Shown here piece by piece: positions 1-6,329 of a stretch of DNA of 6,441 nt. Made by a program: the position numbers and the translations under genes. Position 1 is the first letter of the stretch. Each line of letters begins with the position of its first letter. Origin of the DNA: an uncultured Opitutia bacterium (GTDB taxonomy: Bacteria; Verrucomicrobiota; Verrucomicrobiia; Opitutales; UBA953); assembly GCA_903921665.1 (NCBI GenBank), contig CAIXQT010000183.1, forward strand, positions 1 through 6,441, given 5' to 3'. The notes beneath the pieces were generated by a model. That model made no database searches, was not told where the DNA came from, and saw only the letters and a list, made by a program, of their open reading frames with translations.

Positions 1-561
1 ACCATGGGTTTCGGCGAATGCGTCGCCATCGACCTTACCATCGTCCGCGGCTTGGCCTATTACACCGGCTTCGTCTTTGAAGCCTTTGAAACCGGTGGCG
101 AAGCCCGGGCGCTGGCTGGCGGCGGGCGCTATGACGCCTTGGTCAAGAAGCTCGGCGGTCCGGACCTTCCGGCCGTCGGTTTCGGCATGGGTGACGTCAC
201 TTTGCGCGACCTCCTCGAGCTCAAGAAGCTCATCCCGGCTTACGCCGATGGCCCTGACTTCTACGTCATGATCCTCGGCGACGACGCCCGGAACGCCGCG
301 CTCGAAGATATCGCGAACCTTCGTCGCGCCGGCTTCCGCGTGGAATACAATCTCAAGGACGGCAAGTTCCCCAAGCTCATCCAGGCCGCCGAGGTCGCCG
401 GTTCGAAGTATGCGCTGGTGTACGGTGGCAGCGAAGTCGCCAAGGGCGTGGCCAAGGTCCGCAGCCTCGCCGACCGTTCCGAAGCCGAGGTGCCGCGGAC
501 GGATCTCGTTCCGGCGCTCCGCGCGGTGCTCGAGGAAGGCATGCGCGCCATCCAGCCCTGA
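1..561 (+). CDS. hisS: Histidyl-tRNA synthetase, C-terminal part (5' end outside window)
   Basis: This is the last 186 residues of a cytoplasmic class II aminoacyl-tRNA synthetase that charges tRNA-His. The reading frame is open from base 1, so the ATG at 4 is internal and not the start. The histidine-binding motif RGLAYYTGFVFEAF lies at fragment residues 16-29; its Arg16 corresponds to the catalytic arginine of the HisRS family. GGGRYDALV (40-48) follows, then the motif 3 region PAVGFGMGDVTL (57-68). Residues about 86-180 form the alpha/beta anticodon-binding domain (for example KYALVYGGSEVAKG, 136-149). Motif 3 is unusual: the usual G-x-E-R is replaced by GDVT, so the standard class II arginine is absent at that position. 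Similar GFGFGD-type sequences occur, as I recall, in plant organellar HisRS, so this is probably a natural subfamily and not a damaged gene. The stop is TGA; murJ begins 4 bases later, suggesting cotranscription. Confidence 0.95.
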   Translation, partial: TMGFGECVAIDLTIVRGLAYYTGFVFEAFETGGEARALAGGGRYDALVKKLGGPDLPAVGFGMGDVTLRDLLELKKLIPAYADGPDFYVMILGDDARNAALEDIANLRRAGFRVEYNLKDGKFPKLIQAAEVAGSKYALVYGGSEVAKGVAKVRSLADRSEAEVPRTDLVPALRAVLEEGMRAIQP

Positions 562-565
562 GGTC

Positions 566-2149
566 ATGACCGAGCAGACGCGCCAGTACCAGGCCATGGC
601 GAAGACCGCCTCCTGGACGATGGTCTCGCGTGTGCTCGGCCTGTTCCGAGACCAGCTGATCGCGGCAGTATTCGGCGCTTCGGCGATTGGCTCGGCTTTC
701 ATCTTCGCCTTCCAGATTCCGAACCTCTTTCGGCGTCTGCTGGGCGAAGGCGCCTTGACCGCCGCCATCGTTCCGGCGCTGGCCGACAAGTCGGTCAAGG
801 ACGGCAAGCCGGCCGCTTTCGGCTTCCTGAACTTCGTCCTGCGGAAAGTCTTCCCGTGGATGCTCGGACTGACGATGCTCGGCATAGGTTCTGCGCTGCT
901 ATGGGCGTTGGTCAGGCCTTCCGACGGCGCGGCGGCCATCCTGACCGCCCTCTGCATGCCTTACATGCCGCTGATCTGCGTCGCGGCGCTGTTCACCTCG
1001 GCGGTCAACCTGAGCGGCCGTTTCGGTTTGGCTGAGATCGCCTCCGGGGTCCTCAATCTCTGCATGATCGTCGGTTTGGGCGTGTTCGGCGATAATCTCG
1101 CCGGCACCGACATGGGCAAGGCCGTCTGGCTCTGCGTCGGCGCCTTGGTCGGTGGCTCCTTCCAGCTGATGATTCCGCTCTGGGGCCTGCGTCAAGAAGG
1201 CTGGCATCCGCGGCAGACCCATGCCGATGAGACCGCCTGGAAGGCCTTGAGCATCGCGTTCTTGCCGGCCGCGCTCGGAGCCGGCGTCCAGCAGGTCAAC
1301 GTCCTGATTTCACGTGCGATGGCCTATAACGTCAGCGACTCCGGATTGATGTACTACTACATCGCCAATCGCATCGTCGAACTGCCGATCGGACTGTTCT
1401 CCGCCTCGATCGCAGTCGTCATCTTCCCCGCGCTCGCCACCGCCTTCGCCGGCCGCGATATCCCCGCGCTGGCCCGCAACTACGGCCGAGGCATGCGCCT
1501 CGTCCTAGCCATCAACGTCGGCGCCGCCTTCGGGCTGGTGGCCTTGGCCGTTCCCATCGTTCAGCTGCTCTTCCAGTATGGCCGCTTCAACGCTGGCAAC
1601 TGCTTCGCGACGAGCCAGCTGTTGGTCGTCTTCGCGGTCGCCATGCCATTCTACGCGATGATCTCCATCGTCACCCGCGCGCTCAATGTGGCCGGCCAGA
1701 CCAAGGTCACGCTCATAGCGGCGATCCACGCCTTACTCGTTAATGCCGTCGGCTCCCTCGTAGCCGTCTGGATGGGGTGGGGAGTCTTAGGACTGGCCGC
1801 GGCCAACGCCTTATCCACCGTGTGGCAATACCTGGTCCTGCGTCATTACCTTAAGAAGCATGCACCGGAATTCCTGACGGAAAGCCTCTTGAAGCCAGCC
1901 ATCCAGGTCTTCATCGGCTCGCTGATCTTGGCTATCATCGCCTTCAAAGGATATAGCTTCCTGCATAACGTTTTGGACGGACATCTCAGCCCCAAGCTCA
2001 ACCTGGTCGTTTCGATGGGTATCGCCGGAGTGATGGGCATGATCTTCTACGCCATCTACCTCGACAAGCTGGGCTACCCCGAACGCGACCTGTTACGTGG
2101 GTACGCCAACAAGGTGCTGCGTTTCGCCGGCGTGCAACTCAAGGCTTGA
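566..2149 (+). CDS. murJ: Lipid II flippase MurJ (MviN family)
   Basis: This 527-residue inner-membrane protein flips the peptidoglycan precursor lipid II to the periplasmic face. It is mostly hydrophobic, as expected for the 14-helix MOP-superfamily fold, and its length is typical. The family signature is clear: SRVLGLFRD at 21-29 and IPNLFRRLLGEGALTAA at 51-67. Arg22, Arg28, Arg56/57 and Arg269 (in ANRIVELPIGLF) match the essential arginines of the E. coli central cavity. The acidic residue equivalent to E. coli Asp39 is Ser43 here. I chose ATG 566 because it lies 4 bases after the hisS stop. ATG 596 (Met11) is an alternative that still keeps the whole first helix. The frame is open upstream inside hisS, but that part has no MurJ similarity. 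A GAGG at 560-563 is too close to ATG 566 to be a normal ribosome site. The 3' end overlaps the convergent amidase gene by 11 bp. Confidence 0.95.
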   Translation: MTEQTRQYQAMAKTASWTMVSRVLGLFRDQLIAAVFGASAIGSAFIFAFQIPNLFRRLLGEGALTAAIVPALADKSVKDGKPAAFGFLNFVLRKVFPWMLGLTMLGIGSALLWALVRPSDGAAAILTALCMPYMPLICVAALFTSAVNLSGRFGLAEIASGVLNLCMIVGLGVFGDNLAGTDMGKAVWLCVGALVGGSFQLMIPLWGLRQEGWHPRQTHADETAWKALSIAFLPAALGAGVQQVNVLISRAMAYNVSDSGLMYYYIANRIVELPIGLFSASIAVVIFPALATAFAGRDIPALARNYGRGMRLVLAINVGAAFGLVALAVPIVQLLFQYGRFNAGNCFATSQLLVVFAVAMPFYAMISIVTRALNVAGQTKVTLIAAIHALLVNAVGSLVAVWMGWGVLGLAAANALSTVWQYLVLRHYLKKHAPEFLTESLLKPAIQVFIGSLILAIIAFKGYSFLHNVLDGHLSPKLNLVVSMGIAGVMGMIFYAIYLDKLGYPERDLLRGYANKVLRFAGVQLKA

Positions 2150-2174
2150 AGCGGGTCTCGCGGTAAGCCTTGGG
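2138..2174. terminator. Hairpin across the convergent murJ/amidase stop codons, possible bidirectional terminator
   Basis: CTCAAGGCTT (2138-2147) pairs with AAGCCTTGGG (2165-2174): ten pairs including one G-T wobble, with eight consecutive perfect pairs (2140-2147 with 2165-2172). The loop can form a further small stem, GCG (2151-2153) with CGC (2159-2161). The structure contains the stop codons of both convergent genes. There is no T-run after it on either strand, so a classic intrinsic terminator is not proven. It may instead slow or stabilise the two convergent transcripts. The pairing is seen directly; the function is inferred. Confidence 0.4.
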
Positions 2175-3014
2175 CTGATACCGACGGACAAGCGACTCAA
2201 GGATGGCGACCGTGCCGGCGTCGATTACGCCATCCACCTTCGACGTCCGGAAGTGTCGCTGAAAAGCTTCGACGCCAAGCTTAAGCCCGACATCACCGGG
2301 CTCGAGGAGGTAGCCATAGGCGATCAACAAGGCGCGGACATGGGCCGGCGAAAGATTCGGTTTCTTCGAAAGGTTATCCGCGACCTCGTCCGGCAGCGGC
2401 CAGGCCCCGATACCCAGTGACGCGAGCTTCGCCCACGGAAACTTAAGACCTGGATCGACCTTACGACCTACGGCGATATCGGAATGAGCCAGGACATTCC
2501 ATGGCTTGATGCCATGACGACGGATGATCTCGTCGCAAAGAGCGAAGATGATGGCGACTTGGGCATCCGAATACGGGTAGACGTTGCCATCGTAGTTGAT
2601 GATCTCGATGCCGATCGAATGTTGGTTAAGACCATTGAGCTTACCCCAAGCGCTTTTGCCGGCGTGGTAAGCAGCCATGCTCTCGGGAACCATCCGGATG
2701 ACCCGAGGCTTCGGCTCATCGGTGACGACATAATGAATGCCGACCTTATGCTTCGGGTCCTTGCCTTGGAGGATCTCCAGGGAGGAGGGCAGGGAGCCTG
2801 CGGTATGGTGAAGTACGAGGCAGGTCACCGGCTCTTTACGCGGCTCAGCTCCGAGCGACCCAGGGCCTTGCTCGATGACCAGACCCGTGAACTTAGGCTC
2901 AACCACGCCCGGCTTCTTTTCCGGCTTCGTCGTCGTGCTACATCCGACAAACCCCGCGGAAATCAGCGCCCAAGCCAGCCCGAAACGGCAATATGAGCGA
3001 ATAGGGGCGTTCAT
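2139..3014 (-). CDS. amiD: AmiD-like N-acetylmuramoyl-L-alanine amidase, lipoprotein with C-terminal peptidoglycan-binding domain
   Basis: This 291-residue zinc amidase of the Amidase_2 (AmpD/AmiD/PGRP) family cleaves the bond between N-acetylmuramic acid and the L-alanine of the stem peptide. The N-terminus is a lipoprotein signal: basic residues at 6 and 10, a hydrophobic stretch 11-24 and Cys25 (GFVGC). Phe at -3 is not the commonest lipobox residue. Ser26 at +2 suggests outer-membrane sorting. A Lys/Pro-rich linker follows to about 40. The catalytic domain spans about 45-200: Zn ligands are His69 (in LVLHHTAG), His177 and Asp187 (in AHSDIAVGRKVDPG), Glu137 (GIEIIN) is the likely catalytic acid, and Lys185 is the conserved lysine. 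Residues about 219-280 form a peptidoglycan-binding domain containing VEAFQRHFR, the same layout as E. coli AmiD. It is divergent from the DeoR operon and convergent with murJ. The start is the only ATG that yields the full signal peptide; no Shine-Dalgarno sequence precedes it. Confidence 0.92.
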   Translation of the reverse strand: MNAPIRSYCRFGLAWALISAGFVGCSTTTKPEKKPGVVEPKFTGLVIEQGPGSLGAEPRKEPVTCLVLHHTAGSLPSSLEILQGKDPKHKVGIHYVVTDEPKPRVIRMVPESMAAYHAGKSAWGKLNGLNQHSIGIEIINYDGNVYPYSDAQVAIIFALCDEIIRRHGIKPWNVLAHSDIAVGRKVDPGLKFPWAKLASLGIGAWPLPDEVADNLSKKPNLSPAHVRALLIAYGYLLEPGDVGLKLGVEAFQRHFRTSKVDGVIDAGTVAILESLVRRYQPKAYRETRFKP

Positions 3015-3028
3015 GGCGGGTATTGCGA

Positions 3029-3093
3029 CAAGATAAGAAACAGACGATTTATCCCAAGATAAAAGCGTTTAATCTCATTATTAGGCTGTTATC
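3029..3093. repeat. Direct repeat CAAGATAA and GATAA/TTATC cluster (possible operator)
   Basis: CAAGATAA occurs at 3029-3036 and again at 3055-3062, exactly 26 bp apart. The second copy is also the right half of a perfect inverted repeat, TTTATC-CCAA-GATAAA, at 3048-3063. A fourth core, TTATC, is at 3089-3093. Four GATAA/TTATC cores therefore lie within about 62 bp upstream of the amidase gene and overlap its candidate promoter. This looks like a regulator-binding cluster, but the binding protein is unknown and AT-richness raises the chance expectation. Confidence 0.45.
3030..3057 (-). promoter_or_regulatory. Candidate sigma-70-like promoter of the amidase gene
   Basis: Read on the minus strand, TTGGGA (3057-3052) and TATCTT (3035-3030) each match the sigma-70 consensus at four of six bases and are 16 bp apart. 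Transcription would start near 3023, leaving a leader of about 10 bases before the amidase ATG. Both boxes fall in the CAAGATAA repeat copies, so a protein bound there would compete with RNA polymerase. The region is AT-rich, so a chance match is possible. Confidence 0.3.
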
Positions 3094-3106
3094 ATTGTAC
3101 TATACT
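3078..3106 (+). promoter_or_regulatory. Candidate promoter for the DeoR-aldolase-rhaB operon
   Basis: TATACT at 3101-3106 matches the -10 consensus at five of six bases. A weak -35, TTATTA, lies 17 bp upstream at 3078-3083 (three of six). An alternative pairing is TTGTAC (3095-3100) with TAATGT (3117-3122) at a 16-bp spacing. Either would give a leader of roughly 105-125 bases before the DeoR start, with the inverted repeat at 3151-3178 downstream of the start point, a position suited to repression. The prediction is by eye in AT-rich DNA. Confidence 0.3.
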
Positions 3107-3150
3107 AGATTAGACATAATGTATATTGTGCGAAATGCATCATGGATAGG

Positions 3151-3188
3151 CAATCAAATGGAATTGGGTTATTGATTGGTCGATTGGG
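3151..3188. promoter_or_regulatory. Inverted repeat and ATTGG repeats upstream of deoR-type gene, candidate operator
   Basis: CAATCAA (3151-3157) and TTGATTG (3172-3178) form a perfect 7-bp inverted repeat. The arm centres are 21 bp apart, two helical turns, so both arms face the same side of the DNA. The right arm is part of a series of ATTGG units: ATTGGG 3163-3168, ATTGGT 3175-3180 and ATTGGG 3183-3188. It ends 46 bp before the DeoR-family start, where an autoregulatory operator is commonly found. Binding by the adjacent regulator is inference. Confidence 0.45.
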
Positions 3189-3233
3189 AACGCTCATAAC
3201 GAAACTTCTCCTAACCCCGAGAACCCTGACTTT

Positions 3234-4013
3234 ATGAAAGTAGCCCGCCACATCATCGAAGCCCGCCGCGAAGCCATCGCCAAACTTCTCTCCAAGGTCG
3301 GATACGTCCCCGTCCTGGAGATCTGCAAACAGTTCAACGTCTCAGAGGCGACGGCTCGTCGCGACCTGACCGAACTCGAGAACCAGCGTCGCATCACGCG
3401 TACCCATGGCGGCGCGCTGTCGGACTTCAACCGCAACTTCCCGCCGCTCGACGATCGCAAGATCGAGGACGCCGAGGCCAAGCGCAAGATCGGCAACATG
3501 GCCGCCTCGCGCGTCAAGGCCGGCATGACGGTCTACCTCGACTCGGGTTCGACCATCTTCTTCGCCGCCGAAGCCATCGCCTCCGCCGGCGTCCCCGACC
3601 TGCAGATCGTGACGACTTGTCTGCCGACGGCGCAGCTGATTTCCTGCCTGCCTGGCGTCGAGGTCTATATCCCCGGCGGACTTTTCCTGACCCGCCACGC
3701 GATGGTCGCCGGCGACCGGACGCTTGAAGAAGTCGCCCGATGGAACTTTGACGTGGCCTTGCTTGGCGCCGAAGGCATCGACGAAAACGGACTCTGGAAT
3801 TCGCAGCGCGACATCTCGCATCAGCAACGCGAAGTCATCCGTCGCAGCGACGAAGTGCTGATTTGCATGAACAAGGTCAAGCTCGGCCGCGGCGGTCCCT
3901 GTGCCGTCACGCGCGATGTCAGCTCCCTTTTCCTGGTCACCGACGCCGATGCCGCCGCCGTCCAGAAGGCCAAGGTCAAGTTGCTGCCTGAACGTGTCCT
4001 GACCGCACTCTGA
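3234..4013 (+). CDS. DeoR/GlpR-family transcriptional regulator of the rhamnose-type operon
   Basis: This 259-residue protein has the full DeoR-family layout. An N-terminal winged helix-turn-helix lies at about 8-62, with the recognition part FNVSEATARRDL (34-45) and the family's RTHGGAL (56-62). A sugar-phosphate-sensing domain follows from about 76, with YLDSGST (101-107), VTT (126-128), PGG (147-149) and GAEGIDENGLW (178-188). The family usually acts as a repressor released by a phosphorylated sugar. Here the likely effector is rhamnulose-1-phosphate, a related ketose-1-phosphate or a triose-phosphate product, inferred from its neighbours. The usual DSSKFG-like loop is MNKVKLG (212-218), a divergence that might affect effector binding. 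It is the first gene of the operon, 20 bp before the aldolase, and probably controls itself through the repeats at 3151-3188. DeoR-type control of rhamnose genes is known in rhizobia and differs from the AraC-type RhaR/RhaS of E. coli. No clear Shine-Dalgarno precedes the start. Confidence 0.92.
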   Translation: MKVARHIIEARREAIAKLLSKVGYVPVLEICKQFNVSEATARRDLTELENQRRITRTHGGALSDFNRNFPPLDDRKIEDAEAKRKIGNMAASRVKAGMTVYLDSGSTIFFAAEAIASAGVPDLQIVTTCLPTAQLISCLPGVEVYIPGGLFLTRHAMVAGDRTLEEVARWNFDVALLGAEGIDENGLWNSQRDISHQQREVIRRSDEVLICMNKVKLGRGGPCAVTRDVSSLFLVTDADAAAVQKAKVKLLPERVLTAL

Positions 4014-4033
4014 GCACCCTCGCTGACCGAGGT

Positions 4034-4789
4034 ATGTCCGCCGACGCGATCCAGTCCTTGCTAGAACTTTCCCATCAGCTGGGCGCCGAACGCCTGCGCA
4101 TGGCCATCCTCGGCGAAGGTAACACTTCGGTGCGACTCGACGACGACGCCTTCGCGGTCAAAGCGTCCGGTTCCAATCTCGCGACGCTCAAGGACACGGA
4201 CGTCACCCGCTGCGCTTTTGACCGGCTGCTCCCGTTGTTGGACAAGACCTCGGCGACCGATGTCGAAGTCGACCAGGCCTTGCTGGCCGCGCGTATCGAT
4301 CCGGCCTCCAAGAAGCCGTCCATCGAGGCCCTCTTCCACGCTTATCTCCTCACCCTGCCCGGCGTCCGTTGCGTCGGCCACGTCCACGCGATCGCGGTGA
4401 ATCAGATCCTGTGCTCGCCTCGGGCCAGAGAGTTCGCCGAGAAACGCGCCTGCCCGGATGAGATCGTGATGTGCGGCGTGGAGTCGGTCTTCGTGCCGTA
4501 TGCCGAACCTGGCCTTGGCCTTTCCCAGGCGATCCGCCGTGAAGTCGTCGCCTTCGTCAAGCGCACCGGCCGCGACCCCAAGGTCATCCTCCTCCAGAAC
4601 CACGGCATCATCGCCGTCGGTTCGTCCCCCAAGGCCGTCCTCGGCTCCCTGCTCATGGCGGAGAAAGCCGCCGAAATCTTCATCGGCGCCGCCGCGCTCG
4701 GCGGACCGGTCTTCCTGACCGCCGCGCAGTGTGAGCGTATCGCCGGCCGCCCGGACGAGCATTACCGCCAGAAGATGCTCGGCATGTGA
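4034..4789 (+). CDS. Class II aldolase (AraD/FucA/adducin family), probable ketose-1-phosphate aldolase
   Basis: This 251-residue cytoplasmic Zn-dependent aldolase probably cleaves L-rhamnulose- and/or L-fuculose-1-phosphate to dihydroxyacetone phosphate and L-lactaldehyde. GEGNTS (27-32) and KASG (43-46) form the phosphate-binding part. SIEALFHA (96-103) carries the putative catalytic Glu98. GHVHAIAVN (115-123) gives Zn ligands His116 and His118, and QNHGI (188-192) gives His190. The C-terminus GRPDEHYRQKMLGM (238-251) is typical of a subfamily of short stand-alone class II aldolases. There is no clear extra terminal helix of the kind that targets enzymes to microcompartments. It lies between the DeoR gene and rhaB, and the next gene but one appears to encode a second, bifunctional aldolase, so its own substrate is not settled. 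Related family members include epimerases and decarboxylases, but the intact Glu and His residues and the kinase neighbour favour an aldolase. GAGGT sits directly against the ATG, too close for a normal ribosome site. Confidence 0.88.
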   Translation: MSADAIQSLLELSHQLGAERLRMAILGEGNTSVRLDDDAFAVKASGSNLATLKDTDVTRCAFDRLLPLLDKTSATDVEVDQALLAARIDPASKKPSIEALFHAYLLTLPGVRCVGHVHAIAVNQILCSPRAREFAEKRACPDEIVMCGVESVFVPYAEPGLGLSQAIRREVVAFVKRTGRDPKVILLQNHGIIAVGSSPKAVLGSLLMAEKAAEIFIGAAALGGPVFLTAAQCERIAGRPDEHYRQKMLGM

Positions 4790-4821
4790 CCTCTTCCATC
4801 CCTCCCCTGCCCCTTTCGACC

Positions 4822-6291
4822 ATGTCCAATTACCTCGCCATCGACCTCGGAGCCGAATCCGGCCGCGTCATCCTCGGCCAGCTCAAGGCCGGTAAGTTCA
4901 CCATGAAGGAGATCCACCGGTTCTCCAACGGCGCCATCACCGCCAACGGCACCCTTCGATGGGACATCATCCGCATCTTCCGAGAGATCCGCATCGGTCT
5001 CGCCAAAGGCGCCAAGCTCGGCCCCATCAAGTCGGTCGCCTGCGATTCTTGGGGCGTAGACTACGTCCTCCTCAAGGGAGACGGTCCGCTCCTCTCGCTG
5101 CCCTTCACCTATCGGGACGAACGTAGTTTCAAGTCCTACGAACTGGCCATGCGCCGGTTCTCCCAGAAGGAGATCTTCGAAGGCACCGGCATCGCCTCCA
5201 TCTCGATCAATACGCTTTATCAGCTGTTCGACGACGCCGAGAGCCGACCCGAGATGTTGCAGTTCGCGGACAAGTTCCTGCTCATCGGCGACTACATCAC
5301 CTGGTTGCTCACGGGCAAGGCCCGCGCCGAGGAGACGCTGATCTCCGGTAGCCAGTGCTGGGACACGCGCAAGCGCGACTGGGCCTGGCCGGTGCTGAAG
5401 AAGCTCGGCATCCCGAAGCATATCTTCCCGAAGCCCGTCGCCCCCGGCGTCAAGCTTGGCAAGATGCTGCCTTACCTCGCCAAGGAAACCGGACTCGGAA
5501 AGGCCGAGGTCGTCACGACCTGCGCCCATGACACCGCGGCGGCCGTCGCCGCCGTGCCCGCCACCAAGGGCGATGACTGGGCCTATCTTTCTTCTGGCAC
5601 CTGGTCGCTCCTTGGCGTCGAACTGCCCAAGCCGCTCGTCAACGAGACCGTGCGTAAGGCCAAATATACGAACGAAGTCGGCTTCGGCGGCACCTCCCGC
5701 TTCCTCAAGAACCTCGTCGGCCTCTGGGTCCTCCAGGAGTGCCGTCGCGAGTGGATGGAGAAAGGCGAGGTCTCCGACTACGGCGAGATCGTGAAGCTGG
5801 CGCTCAAGGCGCCTTCGCTCCGCTCCTTCATCCGGCCCGATGACGTCCGCTTCGCCAAGCGCGGCGACATGGTCGCCAAGGTCCAAGCCTTCTGCCGCGA
5901 GACGAAGCAGCCGGTGCCGAAGACGCACGGCGAGATCGCCCGTTGCGTGCTCGAGTCGCTCGCGCTCCTTTATCGCGTCGAGATGGACGGCATGGAGAAG
6001 TTGACCGGCCGGAAGCTCAAGCGACTCCACATCGTCGGCGGCGGTTGCCGCAACGCGCTGCTCAACCAAGCCACGGCTGACGCCACCGGACGTACGGTCA
6101 TCGCCGGACCTGTCGAAGCCACGGCGGCGGGCAACATCCTCGTCCAGGCCATCGCCATGAAGGAGCTCAAGAATCTCGACGAACTCCGCAAGGTCGTCCG
6201 AAACTCCTTTGAGGTAGTGACTTACAAACCCAATTCCACCGCCGCTTGGGCCGCCGCCCAGGCCAAGTTTAATGGTTTAAAGAAGTCATAA
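4822..6291 (+). CDS. rhaB: L-rhamnulokinase RhaB
   Basis: This FGGY-family sugar kinase phosphorylates L-rhamnulose with ATP to L-rhamnulose-1-phosphate. From ATG 4822 it is 489 residues, the same length as E. coli RhaB. LAIDLGAESGR (5-15) is the N-terminal phosphate loop. Later come DSWGVDYVLL (75-84), FTYRDER (95-101), INTLYQL (129-135) and HDTAAAV (236-242) with catalytic Asp237, the same number as in the E. coli enzyme. SSGTWSLLGVE (257-267) and FLKNLVGLWVLQECRR (294-309) are typical of rhamnulokinases. IVGGGCRNALLNQ (404-416) and AGPVEATAAGN (428-438) form the ATP site. A GTG at 4786 would add 12 residues overlapping the aldolase stop, but the added sequence is Pro/Ser-rich and precedes the conserved start, so 4822 is preferred. 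It follows the aldolase by 32 bp. The upstream leader is pyrimidine-rich without a Shine-Dalgarno sequence. Fuculokinase or xylulokinase are less likely given these motifs. Confidence 0.95.
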   Translation: MSNYLAIDLGAESGRVILGQLKAGKFTMKEIHRFSNGAITANGTLRWDIIRIFREIRIGLAKGAKLGPIKSVACDSWGVDYVLLKGDGPLLSLPFTYRDERSFKSYELAMRRFSQKEIFEGTGIASISINTLYQLFDDAESRPEMLQFADKFLLIGDYITWLLTGKARAEETLISGSQCWDTRKRDWAWPVLKKLGIPKHIFPKPVAPGVKLGKMLPYLAKETGLGKAEVVTTCAHDTAAAVAAVPATKGDDWAYLSSGTWSLLGVELPKPLVNETVRKAKYTNEVGFGGTSRFLKNLVGLWVLQECRREWMEKGEVSDYGEIVKLALKAPSLRSFIRPDDVRFAKRGDMVAKVQAFCRETKQPVPKTHGEIARCVLESLALLYRVEMDGMEKLTGRKLKRLHIVGGGCRNALLNQATADATGRTVIAGPVEATAAGNILVQAIAMKELKNLDELRKVVRNSFEVVTYKPNSTAAWAAAQAKFNGLKKS

Positions 6292-6329
6292 AACCCCTTA
6301 CTCAACACCCTCCTTTCCACGTAACAAAC

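Noticed and set aside
410..565. Upstream extension of the murJ reading frame into hisS
   Set aside because: The extra 52 residues are Arg/Ser/Pro-rich out-of-frame hisS sequence and bear no resemblance to MurJ.
3101..3125. TATAC...GTATA inverted repeat as an operator
   Set aside because: The arms are only 5 bp of A/T-rich sequence in a 29% G+C stretch, where such matches are expected by chance.
4061..4762. A 233-codon open frame on the minus strand opposite the class II aldolase
   Set aside because: It has low-complexity Arg/Gly/Asp-rich sequence, no motif, and lies wholly inside a well-supported gene.
4786..4821. GTG start giving a 12-residue longer rhamnulokinase that overlaps the aldolase stop
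   Set aside because: The added residues are not RhaB-like, and ATG 4822 gives the 489-residue length and conserved N-terminus.
4762..6069. A 435-codon open frame on the minus strand opposite rhaB
   Set aside because: It is a by-product of the GC-rich codon pattern of rhaB. Its translation is Asp/Glu/Leu/Gly-rich with no recognisable domain, while the plus strand is a clear rhamnulokinase.
6274..6295. GGTTT/AAACC inverted repeat at the end of rhaB as a terminator
   Set aside because: The stem is only five pairs, mostly A-T, with no T-run after it, and the next gene appears to continue the operon.
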